A DNA stretch of 64,000 nt from positions 602,692 to 666,691 of the forward strand of contig NZ_CP104395.1 of NCBI RefSeq assembly GCF_029207735.1, in the 5' to 3' direction. The stretch is from Candidatus Nanohalococcus occultus. Lineage in GTDB: Archaea > Nanohalarchaeota > Nanosalinia > Nanosalinales > Nanosalinaceae. The position numbers and the translations under genes were made by a program. The notes below the pieces were generated by a model. That model did not search any database, was not told the DNA's origin, and saw only the letters and a list, made by a program, of their open reading frames with translations. Below, one piece after another: positions 1 to 8,655 of this stretch (its first letter is position 1; each line of letters starts with the position of its first letter).

Positions 1-630
1 GTGTTCAAGCTCCTGTTCCATGAACTTTCTGAAACGTTTGCTTGGAACCTCCTGGCAAAGCTGATCGAGTTCGGCCGAGTACGCCTTATCCAGGCTGTTT
101 TCAACCTTTGAAAGCTCCTTAGAATCTATGAAGCCTTGGTAGTCTACGCGGGATTCCGGGAAGCTGATGTCCTCTACGATCTGCTCGTAGTCCTTTTCCA
201 TTAACTCGGATAGCTCCTCGAAGCTGTATCTGCTGATCGGGATGAACATGTCCTTCGAATCCCGGTTTGAGCTGCCTTTCTTCCATCTAAGCAGTCTTTT
301 CAGTGTCAGTATATCGAAACGTCTGAGATAGACTTCTATTATCCCGGAAAGCGGTTCCGGAGCCATCTCCGATAGCTCCCGCATCGTGTTCGATAGATTT
401 CTGTTCAAAGCCAGTTCAACTAACTGTACGCCGTCATAACGCGCTCCGAGCTGGTCGATTTCCTTCCGGTACTCTCCTTCCTCAAGTCTTTTCGCGATCT
501 GGTTCGGCTCCATCTTCAAGAGATCATCATAATCTCTCTCGTCTAAGAGCTTTGCTCGCTTCGCACTGATACGTGCGTACATGTAAGGATAGTCCTTCGG
601 AATCTTTCTTTTCAGCCCGGAGAAGTTCAT
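1..630 (-). CDS. atpC: A-type (V-type) ATP synthase subunit C, 3'-truncated by window edge
   Basis: Subunit C/d of the archaeal rotary ATPase, which links the membrane rotor ring to the central stalk. The frame is open for 210 codons from ATG 630 to the window edge with no stop, so the C-terminus is missing. The start MNFSG is followed by a YPYMYAR segment and a helical protein rich in Leu, Arg and Glu, as in the family. The ATG lies just after the subunit E stop (632-634), so the two are tightly coupled in the H-I-K-E-C operon. F, A, B and D are expected beyond the edge. Identity rests on position plus the N-terminal motif. Confidence 0.85.
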   Translation of the reverse strand, partial: MNFSGLKRKIPKDYPYMYARISAKRAKLLDERDYDDLLKMEPNQIAKRLEEGEYRKEIDQLGARYDGVQLVELALNRNLSNTMRELSEMAPEPLSGIIEVYLRRFDILTLKRLLRWKKGSSNRDSKDMFIPISRYSFEELSELMEKDYEQIVEDISFPESRVDYQGFIDSKELSKVENSLDKAYSAELDQLCQEVPSKRFRKFMEQELEH

Positions 631-631
631 C

Positions 632-1171
632 TTAGAAAAGCACCTCTGAAACTTCTTTACGGTGTTCGTCTTTCAGGCTCTGTACAATCCTGTCAAGACT
701 GTATTCCTGTTTCCGGTTGCCGTCTTCCGATACAACCACTAAACCGGTTTTGTGGAAATCTTCGGGTTCGAATCCTTCGGATTCAACTACGTCCTTGAAC
801 TCCTCGGATGCTTTGACCGTTCCTACTTCGAACTCGGCGCGTTCCAAGCAGTTTGCTACGAACTTCTGTCTTTCCTCACCGGAAAGCTCCTCTAGCTCGT
901 CACGGAACCGGTCGAATACTTGTTCGAGAGCATTCTGTTTTGCGTCAAGCTTCTTCTTTTTTGCTTCCATCCGTGCGTTTGACAGCTGCTGTTTTTCAAG
1001 CGATTCTTTCTCCTCTTCGATCTCTTCTTCTGCTTCCTGAAGAATTCTGTCTGCTTCGTTTTCAGCTTCCTCGATTATCTCATCTGCTTTTGACTGTGCG
1101 TCAGAGGTTATACTGTCGGCTTGCTGCTGTGCTTCCTGCAAGATGTCGTCTTTAACTTCTTTTAGTCCCAT
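632..1171 (-). CDS. atpE: A-type ATP synthase subunit E (peripheral stalk)
   Basis: Peripheral-stalk subunit E, which pairs with subunit H to hold the A3B3 head against rotor torque. The 179-residue length is close to the family norm (about 190). The first ~85 residues are a charged Ala/Glu/Lys/Gln coiled coil; the rest is a mixed alpha/beta domain that binds the catalytic head. ATG 1171 is the only sensible start. It follows subunit K by about 80 bases and directly precedes subunit C. The + strand frames here are antisense shadows of the coiled coil. Confidence 0.9.
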   Translation of the reverse strand: MGLKEVKDDILQEAQQQADSITSDAQSKADEIIEEAENEADRILQEAEEEIEEEKESLEKQQLSNARMEAKKKKLDAKQNALEQVFDRFRDELEELSGEERQKFVANCLERAEFEVGTVKASEEFKDVVESEGFEPEDFHKTGLVVVSEDGNRKQEYSLDRIVQSLKDEHRKEVSEVLF

Positions 1172-1250
1172 AATACTGTTTCCTTCGCGTTGAACGTGTT
1201 TTTTGAATAAAATCAGGTGGTTGGAAGGGAACTAATCCCCTTCCGGTTTT

Positions 1251-1469
1251 CTAGATGAATCCTGTGGCGATTAGCGCTACAACCAGACCGAAAATTACAA
1301 TTGTTTCCGGTAGAGCTGTCAGGATTAGAACTGAACCGAAAAGACTGTCGTCTTCGGCTAATGCTCCGATTCCTGCGGCTCCGATCTTGGCCTGTGCGTA
1401 AGCGGTTGCGATTGCAGTGATACCTACTGCTGCTGCCGCTCCGATTGCTGCCATTCCTTCTACTGCCAC
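1251..1469 (-). CDS. atpK: A-type ATP synthase subunit K (proteolipid c-ring)
   Basis: Membrane rotor proteolipid of 72 residues with two transmembrane helices. Helix 1 is Gly/Ala rich (about residues 7-30) and helix 2 spans about 46-71. The ion-carrying carboxylate is Glu55 in a Pro-Glu-Thr motif. The protein is the normal two-helix size, not a duplicated form. I cannot decide from sequence whether the ring carries H+ or Na+: Gln26 in helix 1 leaves Na+ possible, but the full ligand set is not obvious. It lies between subunits I and E. Confidence 0.93.
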   Translation of the reverse strand: MAVEGMAAIGAAAAVGITAIATAYAQAKIGAAGIGALAEDDSLFGSVLILTALPETIVIFGLVVALIATGFI

Positions 1470-1530
1470 TCAGAGATCACCCATGTGTGTTGATTTGTTT
1501 TTCAAGATTTTCACCAAAAATAATATCGGA

Positions 1531-3342
1531 TCACTCCGTTCCTCCGAACGGAGCGTATTTTCTGCCTCCTCCCTCGTAGAACTTCGTGAACATCTCGACA
1601 TAATGTAGTCGGATGCCTTGGAGGAAGCCTTCCATGATTTTCACGAACGTGTTGAACACGTGACCTACTACTAATACAACGGTTCCTAGTGCGAACCCTA
1701 CTGCGTTGCCCATTCCGAACAGCGGATCGGCCATTGCATTCACTACCGCTGCGAGTGATACTGCTGCGACCGATACTCCGAATATTCGGAAGTACGATAG
1801 GATGTTCGATAGCAGAGATGGGATCTCCACCATGCCTTCTACGCCTTCTCCGACGTAAAGCATCACCAGCGAGATAAGCAGTACTGGCGCTCCTACCTGC
1901 GCTCCGAACACGTACCAGGCGAAGGCGCCGATCTCAAGCAGGATCCATGAGATCTTCTCGAGGAACGCTTCTTTGAGGCCGTGTTTCATGAACTCGTTGT
2001 AGAATCCAACGAGGTATCCCAGGTTGACGTGGGCTAGTCCGATCACTACCGATAGCGTGAACACATCGCCTAGATGCTCTGCTCGGTGGAACAGGATCGG
2101 GATCTGCTCGAACAAGTGGATTCCTGTCGCGGACGCTAACTGGCTGTGATGGCCGAATATGACGTAACCGAAGGCATCACCGAATGCCAGCCCGAACGCC
2201 ACAGTTGCGATCGAGGCATACATCAGGGACTTGAATATCTCGGATGCCGCCGGGAACAGCCTGTATCCGCCGTAGAATACAGCCAGGGTTGTAAGTCCGT
2301 AGCCGGCATCTCCGATCATGAATCCGAACATTAACGGAAATGTAAGCATAAGCAGGAAAGATGGGTCGATTTCATTGTGTCTCGGAACCGAGACCAGATC
2401 TGTAAGCGATTCAAACGGTTTGACCGCGACATTGTTCTCGTGTTTTGTCGGCGGCTCCTCATCGGTTTGCTCTTCCTGAATATGGATCTTTCCGCCTGTT
2501 GCTCTGTGAAGCTCTTCACCTAGCTCGTTGAACTTATCATGCGGAATCCATCCTTCCGCGATAAACGTCGAATCCGTGGTAGCGAAGCTTAGAGGTGCTT
2601 CGGCTTTTTCCACGCGTTCGGTCAGAAAGCTTTCCGCATCTTCCAGCTTCGGCCTCCATTTTCGAGCGTACTCCCGGTACTCTTCCTGAAGACTGTCGAG
2701 GTCGGATTTGATTCCGTCCCTGCGGTTCTTCAGGGTTGTTAATACTTTTTCCAAGTCTCCTGTGTAATCGATCTGCGGAGGCTTTGTCTCAGTTGCTCCG
2801 ATCTCCCGGAGAACTTCTTGCATACCTCTGTCCTTTCTGTAAGCCAAAAGATTGAGGTCTTTGCCTTCAAATACTTCGTACAGATCATGGTCCGTGGCTT
2901 CTTCCAGCTCTTCTTTATCGAACTTGCCTACGAATGTTTCGAGCGTGTCAGAGCCTTCTAGGTCCTCGATCGAGATCTTGGCGCCTTTCAGCTTCTTTAG
3001 AAAGTCTAGCTGTGTTTTAACATCTCTTTTCTCATCCGCTAGCTCGGCCTGTTTTCTTTCGAACTCATCTACTTTTTCCTTTACAGTTTCTATGTCGTTT
3101 GCTAGCTGTGATAGCTGGAAAGATCCCGTTCCCTCCGCTTCCGGTAGCGTGGATAGAAGCGACCTGGTATCGACCAGCATCTGTGAGAACTCTTCTGCTT
3201 CGTCAAACGGATTTCCTGTGTCTAGCTCTCCATCGTAGGTCTGTATGTCGAAAAGCTTCAGCCTGTAAAGCGTGTCGATAGTTTTCTGTAGCTGGTCTTT
3301 GTGACCTGTAATGGAGATTTTACACATCTTGGCAGGTTTCAT
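1531..3342 (-). CDS. atpI: A-type ATP synthase subunit I (membrane stator, a subunit)
   Basis: Stator subunit I/a, with a cytosolic N-terminal arm and a membrane domain forming the ion half-channels. About the first 300 residues are soluble and coiled-coil rich; the C-terminal half has seven to eight hydrophobic segments. The essential channel arginine is probably the Arg in the LSYFRIFG segment near residue 530. A longer frame opens at 3372, but ATG 3342 is preferred: AGAGGT lies about 7 bases upstream and this start avoids overlap with the subunit H stop at 3353. The protein is then 603 residues, slightly short for the family. Confidence 0.92.
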   Translation of the reverse strand: MKPAKMCKISITGHKDQLQKTIDTLYRLKLFDIQTYDGELDTGNPFDEAEEFSQMLVDTRSLLSTLPEAEGTGSFQLSQLANDIETVKEKVDEFERKQAELADEKRDVKTQLDFLKKLKGAKISIEDLEGSDTLETFVGKFDKEELEEATDHDLYEVFEGKDLNLLAYRKDRGMQEVLREIGATETKPPQIDYTGDLEKVLTTLKNRRDGIKSDLDSLQEEYREYARKWRPKLEDAESFLTERVEKAEAPLSFATTDSTFIAEGWIPHDKFNELGEELHRATGGKIHIQEEQTDEEPPTKHENNVAVKPFESLTDLVSVPRHNEIDPSFLLMLTFPLMFGFMIGDAGYGLTTLAVFYGGYRLFPAASEIFKSLMYASIATVAFGLAFGDAFGYVIFGHHSQLASATGIHLFEQIPILFHRAEHLGDVFTLSVVIGLAHVNLGYLVGFYNEFMKHGLKEAFLEKISWILLEIGAFAWYVFGAQVGAPVLLISLVMLYVGEGVEGMVEIPSLLSNILSYFRIFGVSVAAVSLAAVVNAMADPLFGMGNAVGFALGTVVLVVGHVFNTFVKIMEGFLQGIRLHYVEMFTKFYEGGGRKYAPFGGTE

Positions 3343-3352
3343 CTTTCTACCT

Positions 3353-3670
3353 CTAAAGGAACCTTTCCTCAAACTGTTTTCTTAGAACGTCGATGGCTTC
3401 ATCCGTGTTGTTAGAAGCGCTTTCGGAGATGTCATCTGCGTCTCTGTCAGCTTCTTCGAGAATGTCTTCTCTCTGGGATTCAAGCTTTTCGCGGAATCGG
3501 TCGATCTTCTCTTTCTTTTTCTCTTCCGCTTTTCTCTTGGCTTCCTCTATTTTCTTCTCGGCTTCGTTCCGAGCGTCTTTTAGAGTCTGTTGTCTTTTTT
3601 GCTCTGCGTCTTCAACGATGGAGTCAGCTTCTTCTTCAGCATCCCTTACTTGTTCAACAACGTTTGCCAT
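3353..3670 (-). CDS. atpH: A-type ATP synthase subunit H (peripheral stalk coiled coil)
   Basis: First gene of the ATPase operon. The 105-residue protein is almost all charged coiled coil (Glu/Lys/Arg/Ala), matching subunit H, the partner of subunit E in the peripheral stalks. ATG 3670 lies about 35 bases from a minus-strand TATA box (3706-3711), giving a very short leader. The low-complexity make-up means the call depends mostly on position ahead of subunit I, the usual archaeal order. Confidence 0.85.
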   Translation of the reverse strand: MANVVEQVRDAEEEADSIVEDAEQKRQQTLKDARNEAEKKIEEAKRKAEEKKKEKIDRFREKLESQREDILEEADRDADDISESASNNTDEAIDVLRKQFEERFL

Positions 3671-3703
3671 GGTTAGTTAACATTTGAAGCATCGACCGCA
3701 GAA

Positions 3704-3748
3704 ACTTATAAAGGCTATCAGCCGGCCTGACACGGACCCGTTTAAAAG
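3704..3748. promoter_or_regulatory. Divergent TATA boxes for the ATPase operon and trm1
   Basis: On the minus strand TTTATAAG (around 3704-3713) lies about 35-40 bases upstream of atpH. On the plus strand TTTAAAAG (3741-3748) lies about 50 bases upstream of trm1. Both match the archaeal TATA consensus. Start sites were placed by the usual 25-base spacing, not by data. Confidence 0.6.
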
Positions 3749-3798
3749 GATTGTGGTAATCGACGGGTTGATAAGAGCTTGACTTCCTTTCAAAGATT

Positions 3799-4914
3799 AT
3801 GGAAGAGAGAGGCTACCAGGTATTCGCTCCGGAAGAAGACGAACCGGACAAACAGTCAGACGTTTTCTTCAACGACCATATGATTGAAAACCGGGACATA
3901 TCAGAGGCAGCGTTCAAGGTAGCTTCAAACATCATCCAGTCCGATGAAATACATACCTGCGATGCTCTATCCGCCTCAGGAATCCGTGGCTTCCGTTTCA
4001 ACGAGTTTTCCGATCACCTGGTGCTTAACGATGTGAATCCTAACGCGGTAGAAAGCATCGAAAAAGGCCTGGAGGCCAACGGCATCGAAGCCGAGGTCAC
4101 CAACAAGGACGCCAATATAATACTAACTGAAAACCGTAACCGGTTCCACCTGATAGACGTCGATCCGTTCGGACCTTTCACCACGTTCCTGGATTCGACG
4201 GCCCGAGCAGCAAACCACGATAGCTTCGTTGGACTGACCGCGACAGATAATGCGGTGCCAGCCGGCAGCTACAAGAAGACCTGTATGCGGAGGTACGGCT
4301 CAACTCCGTTGAAAGAATCTTTCATGCATGAAACCGCCTTGCGTATCTACATACATGAGGCGTTCCGGAACTTCGCGCGGTTCGATAAATGTTTCGAGCC
4401 GAAGCTAGCCTTCCAGCACCGACATTACTGCCGTGTGATCGGCCGTGTAACCGAATCAAAGAAACGGACGAACCAGCAGCTGGAAAACACAGGTTTCCTA
4501 TCTTTCTGCCCGGACTGCCGGTGGAGAGTGCTTGAAAAGGAGAAAAGAGATGAATGCGAACTATGTGGGCATGGAGTGGCAAATGCCGGACCGCTGTGGA
4601 TCGGAAAGTTCTCCGATCGAAGGTTTACCGAGAAAGTGCTTGAAGAGATGCCCGCCGAATGGGAGGACGGCCGGGAGATAGTAGAACGCGTTGATTCGGA
4701 GGCAGAGATCATAACCCCGTTCTATGATTTACACGAGCTGTGTTCGAACATGGGCGTTTCCTCGCCGAAGAGAGATCCGGTTATAGAGAAGATCCACGAG
4801 AAAGGGTATCCGATCTCCCGAACGCATTTTTCACCGACAGGCTTCCGGACCGATGCTCCGCTGGATGATATCAAGGAAGCGATAACAGAGGTAAGAAAGG
4901 AAAGAGCCGGCTGA
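3799..4914 (+). CDS. trm1: tRNA (guanine26-N2)-dimethyltransferase
   Basis: Dimethylates G26 at the hinge between the D and anticodon arms using S-adenosylmethionine. The 371-residue length is normal. An N-terminal Rossmann methyltransferase domain holds an ALSASGIR motif near residue 56 and the family signature DVDPFGP near 118. A C-terminal zinc-binding segment has CPDC near 236 and CELC near 252. The protein begins at ATG 3799 about 50 bases after a TATA box. A rhodanese gene ends tail to tail 3 bases away. Confidence 0.95.
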   Translation: MEERGYQVFAPEEDEPDKQSDVFFNDHMIENRDISEAAFKVASNIIQSDEIHTCDALSASGIRGFRFNEFSDHLVLNDVNPNAVESIEKGLEANGIEAEVTNKDANIILTENRNRFHLIDVDPFGPFTTFLDSTARAANHDSFVGLTATDNAVPAGSYKKTCMRRYGSTPLKESFMHETALRIYIHEAFRNFARFDKCFEPKLAFQHRHYCRVIGRVTESKKRTNQQLENTGFLSFCPDCRWRVLEKEKRDECELCGHGVANAGPLWIGKFSDRRFTEKVLEEMPAEWEDGREIVERVDSEAEIITPFYDLHELCSNMGVSSPKRDPVIEKIHEKGYPISRTHFSPTGFRTDAPLDDIKEAITEVRKERAG

Positions 4915-4917
4915 AAT

Positions 4918-5244
4918 CTATGGTTCGCTGGAGCTAACCTGGTTGCCAGCTTTTTTCCAGCCTTCCAGACCCGGTTCATAGTCTTTGACCTGGTTGAAAC
5001 CAAGTTTTTCAAGTTTTTCAGCTGCTTTAGGAGAAGCACTACACTCTCTGTCCTTACAGTAAACCACTAGCTCCTGATCTTTATCGAATCTTTCAAGAGC
5101 CGTTTTTCCTATCTTTTCCAGGGGGATATTGATAGCTCCAGGCAAGTGTGCCTCTCGGAAGTGATCTTTGGCTAAAACATCGATTATAACACATTTTCCT
5201 TCTATCCTGTTTTCAAGCTCCGTGGTTGTTATGGTATCAGTCAT
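4918..5244 (-). CDS. Rhodanese-domain protein, single domain
   Basis: A 108-residue single rhodanese domain. The likely active-site Cys lies in the VVYCKDRECSAS loop, with a second Cys four residues later. Such proteins carry a persulfide for sulfur transfer; the acceptor is not evident. A GTG frame opens at 5253, but ATG 5244 is preferred because GGAGTGA lies about 6 bases upstream, formed by the end of the DUF502 gene. The stop of that gene is at 5250, so the two are co-transcribed. Confidence 0.8.
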   Translation of the reverse strand: MTDTITTTELENRIEGKCVIIDVLAKDHFREAHLPGAINIPLEKIGKTALERFDKDQELVVYCKDRECSASPKAAEKLEKLGFNQVKDYEPGLEGWKKAGNQVSSSEP

Positions 5245-5249
5245 TGGAC

Positions 5250-5891
5250 TCACTCCATGTGTTTTTCCATTATCTCATCGGCCTCATCCTTGCTTATACC
5301 GGTTGTCATGGTTGTTTTGAACGCTTCCTTGATTGTTAGATCTATATCATAGATTTTACGTTCCGGGACCATTACGAGCATTCCTCCGGTCGGGTTCGGG
5401 CTGTTCGGCATGAAGATGTTTTTCAGGCTCTCACCGGTCTCCTTCGAGATTCTTTCAGGAGTTGATGCGGTCAGAAATCCTATTCTGTAGGTATCCTTGT
5501 CCGGGTACTCGACTAAGACTGCTTTCTTGTACTTCGAGTCGTTATCGACAACCGAGTCCGCAAAATGCTTTATACTGAAATAAATTGTTCTGAACAGCGG
5601 CACAATGTTTACAAGGCGGCCGAATCCGCCAAGAAACCGTTTCCCGTTGTCAGTGCGAGCGACAGATCCGATTAACGCAATGAAGATAGTTCCAATTGCT
5701 ATAACGATCAGTCTTGCGATAAAAACATTGTTATCAGTGTAACTCCCTAGTTCAGTGACATCAAGCACAGGATTCACGAGGAAGGAACTCCAGCCGAGGA
5801 AAGTGTTGATAACTAAGACAGTCAGGACTAAAGGCGCCAGAAGCACCAATCCGGCCATGAAGTTGTTTTTCAGTTTCTCCTTGAGACTCAC
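5250..5891 (-). CDS. DUF502 family membrane protein
   Basis: A 213-residue protein with two transmembrane helices near residues 12-33 and 55-76, followed by a soluble Gly/Pro-containing domain (pattern PNSPNPTGG near residue 165), as in the DUF502 family. The molecular function is unknown. GTG 5891 gives an N-terminus MSLKEKLKNNF typical of the family; ATG 5858 is possible but would remove the basic lead before helix 1. It precedes the rhodanese gene and is divergent from the gene at 5974. Confidence 0.8.
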   Translation of the reverse strand: MSLKEKLKNNFMAGLVLLAPLVLTVLVINTFLGWSSFLVNPVLDVTELGSYTDNNVFIARLIVIAIGTIFIALIGSVARTDNGKRFLGGFGRLVNIVPLFRTIYFSIKHFADSVVDNDSKYKKAVLVEYPDKDTYRIGFLTASTPERISKETGESLKNIFMPNSPNPTGGMLVMVPERKIYDIDLTIKEAFKTTMTTGISKDEADEIMEKHME

Positions 5892-5973
5892 GGAAAGCTA
5901 TTGGAGTCGACACCTGAAATACCTGTTTGTCGAAACCACAGTATCAAGTACCTCCCCCGCACAAGTATAGTAT

Positions 5974-6492
5974 ATGGGAATATTCAAAGCACTGTTGAAA
6001 GGTATCGCGAAGTTCGTAGGCGGAGTACTTGAGTGGATAGCAGGCGTTATCGGAGGTTTAATGGACAAGATGCTGATCGGCGTCCTGATCGTGCTTGCTC
6101 TGGCCGCCCTGGCTTTCGGAGCAGGAAGTTACGGACAACACCAGTTCCAATCAGCCTTTGCTCAAGTACCGCATGTAAACAATACGACATCAATTGATTC
6201 TATCTACGGAGATTTCGAGGAGTATGAGAACGAAACCGTCACTATCAGAGGTTTTGCCGGTGGAAACTACACGGATGCGCTTGTCGCCAGCGAGTCAAAC
6301 AGCTCGATCGGTTTGAACTGTTCAGGCATAAGAATTGTTAGAGGCAACGAGTACGCTGCGAGTGGAAATCTTTCGATGAACAGTTCGGCCGCTCCCGAGA
6401 TAACGTTGAGCTGTACGGAGAACCCTGTTTTCACAGGTAAAAGTAGACCTGAGGCCGGGTTTTTCAGGTACGTTTACCTTCCTTGGCTTTAA
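5974..6492 (+). CDS. Membrane-anchored protein with a small extracytoplasmic beta domain
   Basis: Not confidently recognised. A short amphipathic N-terminus is followed by one strong transmembrane helix (about residues 34-55). Then comes an outside domain of about 110 residues rich in Asn/Ser with several N-x-S/T sites. The domain has a pattern (YENETVTIRGF) reminiscent of small OB-fold beta barrels; this is only a resemblance. ATG 5974 sits directly on a TATA-like run (GTATAGTATATG), so either translation starts later or the promoter lies further upstream. Confidence 0.6.
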   Translation: MGIFKALLKGIAKFVGGVLEWIAGVIGGLMDKMLIGVLIVLALAALAFGAGSYGQHQFQSAFAQVPHVNNTTSIDSIYGDFEEYENETVTIRGFAGGNYTDALVASESNSSIGLNCSGIRIVRGNEYAASGNLSMNSSAAPEITLSCTENPVFTGKSRPEAGFFRYVYLPWL

Positions 6493-6515
6493 AGAAAAAA
6501 GGCGGGCAGGATCGA

Positions 6516-6725
6516 TTACTTCATCAATCCTGCTAGAATTGTCGAGGCAACTAGTATAGTCGCTGATAGGACTACGAAGTTACCGTCCGGCGTGTATCCT
6601 GCTAGGCCTGCTCCTGTGCTGACTACGAATACCGTCACGAAGAAAGCCAGGATTGCGAAGACCAGCATAACGAAGCCGGCTATCACGTTCTCAGCAAGAG
6701 ATCCTAACGCCTTAGCAATGTTCAA
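6516..6725 (-). CDS. Small two-helix membrane protein
   Basis: A 69-residue hydrophobic protein with two predicted helices (about residues 10-35 and 45-66). ATG 6725 is preceded by GGAGGTGA (6731-6738), an excellent ribosome-binding site, which argues for a real gene. No family recognised. It lies tail to tail with the anchored protein at 5974-6492. Confidence 0.65.
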   Translation of the reverse strand: MNIAKALGSLAENVIAGFVMLVFAILAFFVTVFVVSTGAGLAGYTPDGNFVVLSATILVASTILAGLMK

Positions 6726-6857
6726 ATCAGTTCACCTCCTAAAATCTTTAGTCAGCTAATATAATAACTTTAACGCCACTAGTTTGTCTAGATTGTTCTA
6801 AATCCAAATGAAACCTTTGAGAACACTTAGATCAGGATTTCAAGATCTTAAAACATT

Positions 6858-7415
6858 TCAATCGTTTCTAAATTCCCAAAGATACAGCGAAGCAATAGAT
6901 CTCTTCGGTCTCCATTCCTCGGCTTTTTCCCTCATTTCTTTCCGGGACTCGATGCCGTAAACTCCAGCCATAGCTCTTCTTATCCCAAGGTCTTCGACGG
7001 GAAAAACATCTTCACGGCCTAAAGCAAACATCAGAAACATCTTTGCCGTCCAGTCCCCGATACCGCGTATCTCCGTCATCTCCTCGATAACCTCCTCATC
7101 AGACATTTCCCCGAATCTCTCGGCAGTGAGATCGTCCTCGATGAAATGCTCTGCTGCGGACTTCATGTAATCACTCTTCTGGCTCGATAAGCCGACATCG
7201 CTCATCCGATCTTCATCGGCTTCAAGAATGCTTTCCGGAGTTAACTCGAAACGGTCGAAAAACCGTTCCTGTATAGCAGCTCCAGCCTCAGTCGAGATCT
7301 GCTGGTTGATGATCGAGACCAGGATTCGTTTGAAAGGACACTCACTCTTTTCCAGCGTTTTCTCGCCGTGTTCCTCGTAAAGCTCTTTGATCTCAGAGTC
7401 CATCCAGTCGGTCAT
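6858..7415 (-). CDS. HhH-GPD DNA glycosylase, AlkA-like (3-methyladenine DNA glycosylase II)
   Basis: Base-excision glycosylase of 185 residues. An early NQQIS segment (near residue 37) marks AlkA-type enzymes. The helix-hairpin-helix IRGIGDWTA (near 114) is followed by the catalytic Asp in PVEDLGIRRA (near 140). No iron-sulfur cysteines are present, unlike endonuclease III at 30.0 kb. It lacks the N-terminal TBP-like domain of E. coli AlkA and is near the size of minimal archaeal forms. Exact substrate cannot be told from sequence. Confidence 0.88.
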   Translation of the reverse strand: MTDWMDSEIKELYEEHGEKTLEKSECPFKRILVSIINQQISTEAGAAIQERFFDRFELTPESILEADEDRMSDVGLSSQKSDYMKSAAEHFIEDDLTAERFGEMSDEEVIEEMTEIRGIGDWTAKMFLMFALGREDVFPVEDLGIRRAMAGVYGIESRKEMREKAEEWRPKRSIASLYLWEFRND

Positions 7416-7452
7416 AGTAGACGTTATAGTTCTGAAATCTTATTTTTCCGAC

Positions 7453-8187
7453 CTACACTGCGGCCTTAAGATACGGTATCAGATACATTATCAAGACGCC
7501 CAGTGAGAAGACCGTCAGATGTTCTATCCAGGCCTCATCGTGTTTGAACTGCGGTAAGAGATCGCTGCCGGCGATGTACACGAAGTTTCCTACGACCAGC
7601 GGCAAGAGCAGCGGAACGGACTCTCTGGAGAAACTTGATACGCCTACGACCAGTCCGGCGCCGACAAACATGAAGATGCTTATTGCCAGTTGCGCTCCTA
7701 GAGCCTTCAAACGGGAGAAACCGCCGTTTACCATGACTCCGAAGTCCCCAAGCTCCTTTGGGACCTTGTGAGCTATAATAGCTACCGTGGCCGCTATTCC
7801 CGCAGACGTAGATGCCAGAAAACTGGTTGCAATCAGAACACCGTCTAAAACGTTGTGGAATGAGTCTCCGACCGCAAGAACATACGGCAAAGCATCTTCG
7901 TGAGACTCTCCATGATGACAGTGCCAGTGAACCAGTCTCTCAAGTACGAAGGAACCTCCCATCCCGGCAAGGATCAAAAGACCTGTTATTCTGCCGTAAG
8001 AAAACTTATTTGACAGCCTGAAAATCAGGTGGATGAAGACCCCGCCGAAGATCGAGCCGGCTGAAAGAGAGATCATGTAAGGCATCATCTTCTCGAAGTT
8101 TTCCTTTGAAGTATAGAGGAACGAGGCTCCGAGCGCGGAGAAAAGAGAGGTAACGATCAGACTTAGTAGTATTGTTTGCTGGACCAT
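7453..8187 (-). CDS. ZIP family divalent metal transporter
   Basis: A 244-residue membrane protein with about seven to eight helices. The ZIP metal-binding helices are visible as HNVLDG (near residue 111) and HKVPKELG (near 139). A His/Glu-containing loop (HWHCHHGESHED, near 88) is typical of the family's variable metal-gathering loop. ZIP proteins move Zn2+ or other divalent ions into the cytoplasm. The gene is divergent from a NikR-like regulator 51 bases away and shares one TATA element with it, which suggests metal control of import. Confidence 0.9.
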   Translation of the reverse strand: MVQQTILLSLIVTSLFSALGASFLYTSKENFEKMMPYMISLSAGSIFGGVFIHLIFRLSNKFSYGRITGLLILAGMGGSFVLERLVHWHCHHGESHEDALPYVLAVGDSFHNVLDGVLIATSFLASTSAGIAATVAIIAHKVPKELGDFGVMVNGGFSRLKALGAQLAISIFMFVGAGLVVGVSSFSRESVPLLLPLVVGNFVYIAGSDLLPQFKHDEAWIEHLTVFSLGVLIMYLIPYLKAAV

Positions 8188-8201
8188 GACCGGAAAGAAG
8201 A

Positions 8202-8229
8202 TTATTAACTATTTATAGAATGTTATTAA
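8202..8229. promoter_or_regulatory. Shared bidirectional promoter with paired TTATTAA repeats
   Basis: Between the ZIP and NikR-like starts, CTATTTATAG (8209-8218) reads as a good TATA box on the minus strand (CTATAAATAG) and an acceptable one on the plus strand. It lies about 25 bases from both start codons, so both mRNAs would be leaderless. Copies of TTATTAA at 8202-8208 and 8223-8229 flank it, 21 bases apart (two helical turns). That layout fits a dimeric or tetrameric repressor covering the core promoter. Confidence 0.5.
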
Positions 8230-8238
8230 TTCTGGTTT

Positions 8239-8625
8239 ATGGGAATAATAAGTCTCTCACTGGACGAGACCTCGGAAGAAAAGATAGATGAACTACAAAG
8301 AATGGGAAGCTTCAACGGCCGAAGCGAGCTAATCCGGACCGCCGTAGCCAACCTACACCGGGACATGAAACTACGGGAAAAACTCGAAGGAAAGCTTAAC
8401 GCAGTCATCGTCGTAAAACACCCGCACAGCAAAGAACACGATGTAGCCCACACCTTCCACGAATACGATGAAATCCTGAACACTCAGTTACACAGCAAAC
8501 TCGATGAAGGAAAATGCCTGGAAGTTCTACATACAGAAGGCTCCGCTAATAGGATTATGGAGTTATTCAACGAGTTAGAAGGCAGTAAGCATACCGAGCA
8601 CGTTGAGATACTGCCTCAGAATTGA
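8239..8625 (+). CDS. NikR-like ribbon-helix-helix metal regulator
   Basis: A 128-residue protein: N-terminal ribbon-helix-helix DNA-binding domain (strand GIISLSLDE, helices to about residue 45), then an ACT-like metal domain. Aligned to E. coli NikR, ligands His76, His87 and Cys95 match His74, His85 and Cys93 here, but His89 is replaced by Lys87. The high-affinity square-planar nickel site is therefore incomplete, and the metal sensed may not be nickel. Its divergent partner is a ZIP transporter rather than a Nik ABC system, so zinc, iron or manganese is possible. Confidence 0.8.
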   Translation: MGIISLSLDETSEEKIDELQRMGSFNGRSELIRTAVANLHRDMKLREKLEGKLNAVIVVKHPHSKEHDVAHTFHEYDEILNTQLHSKLDEGKCLEVLHTEGSANRIMELFNELEGSKHTEHVEILPQN

Positions 8626-8655
8626 TCGAGATAATAAACTATCTAGATCAACCAA

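Noticed and set aside
717-1155. Plus-strand frames over atpE
   Set aside because: Ser/Phe-rich antisense of a Glu/Lys coiled coil, no start signal.
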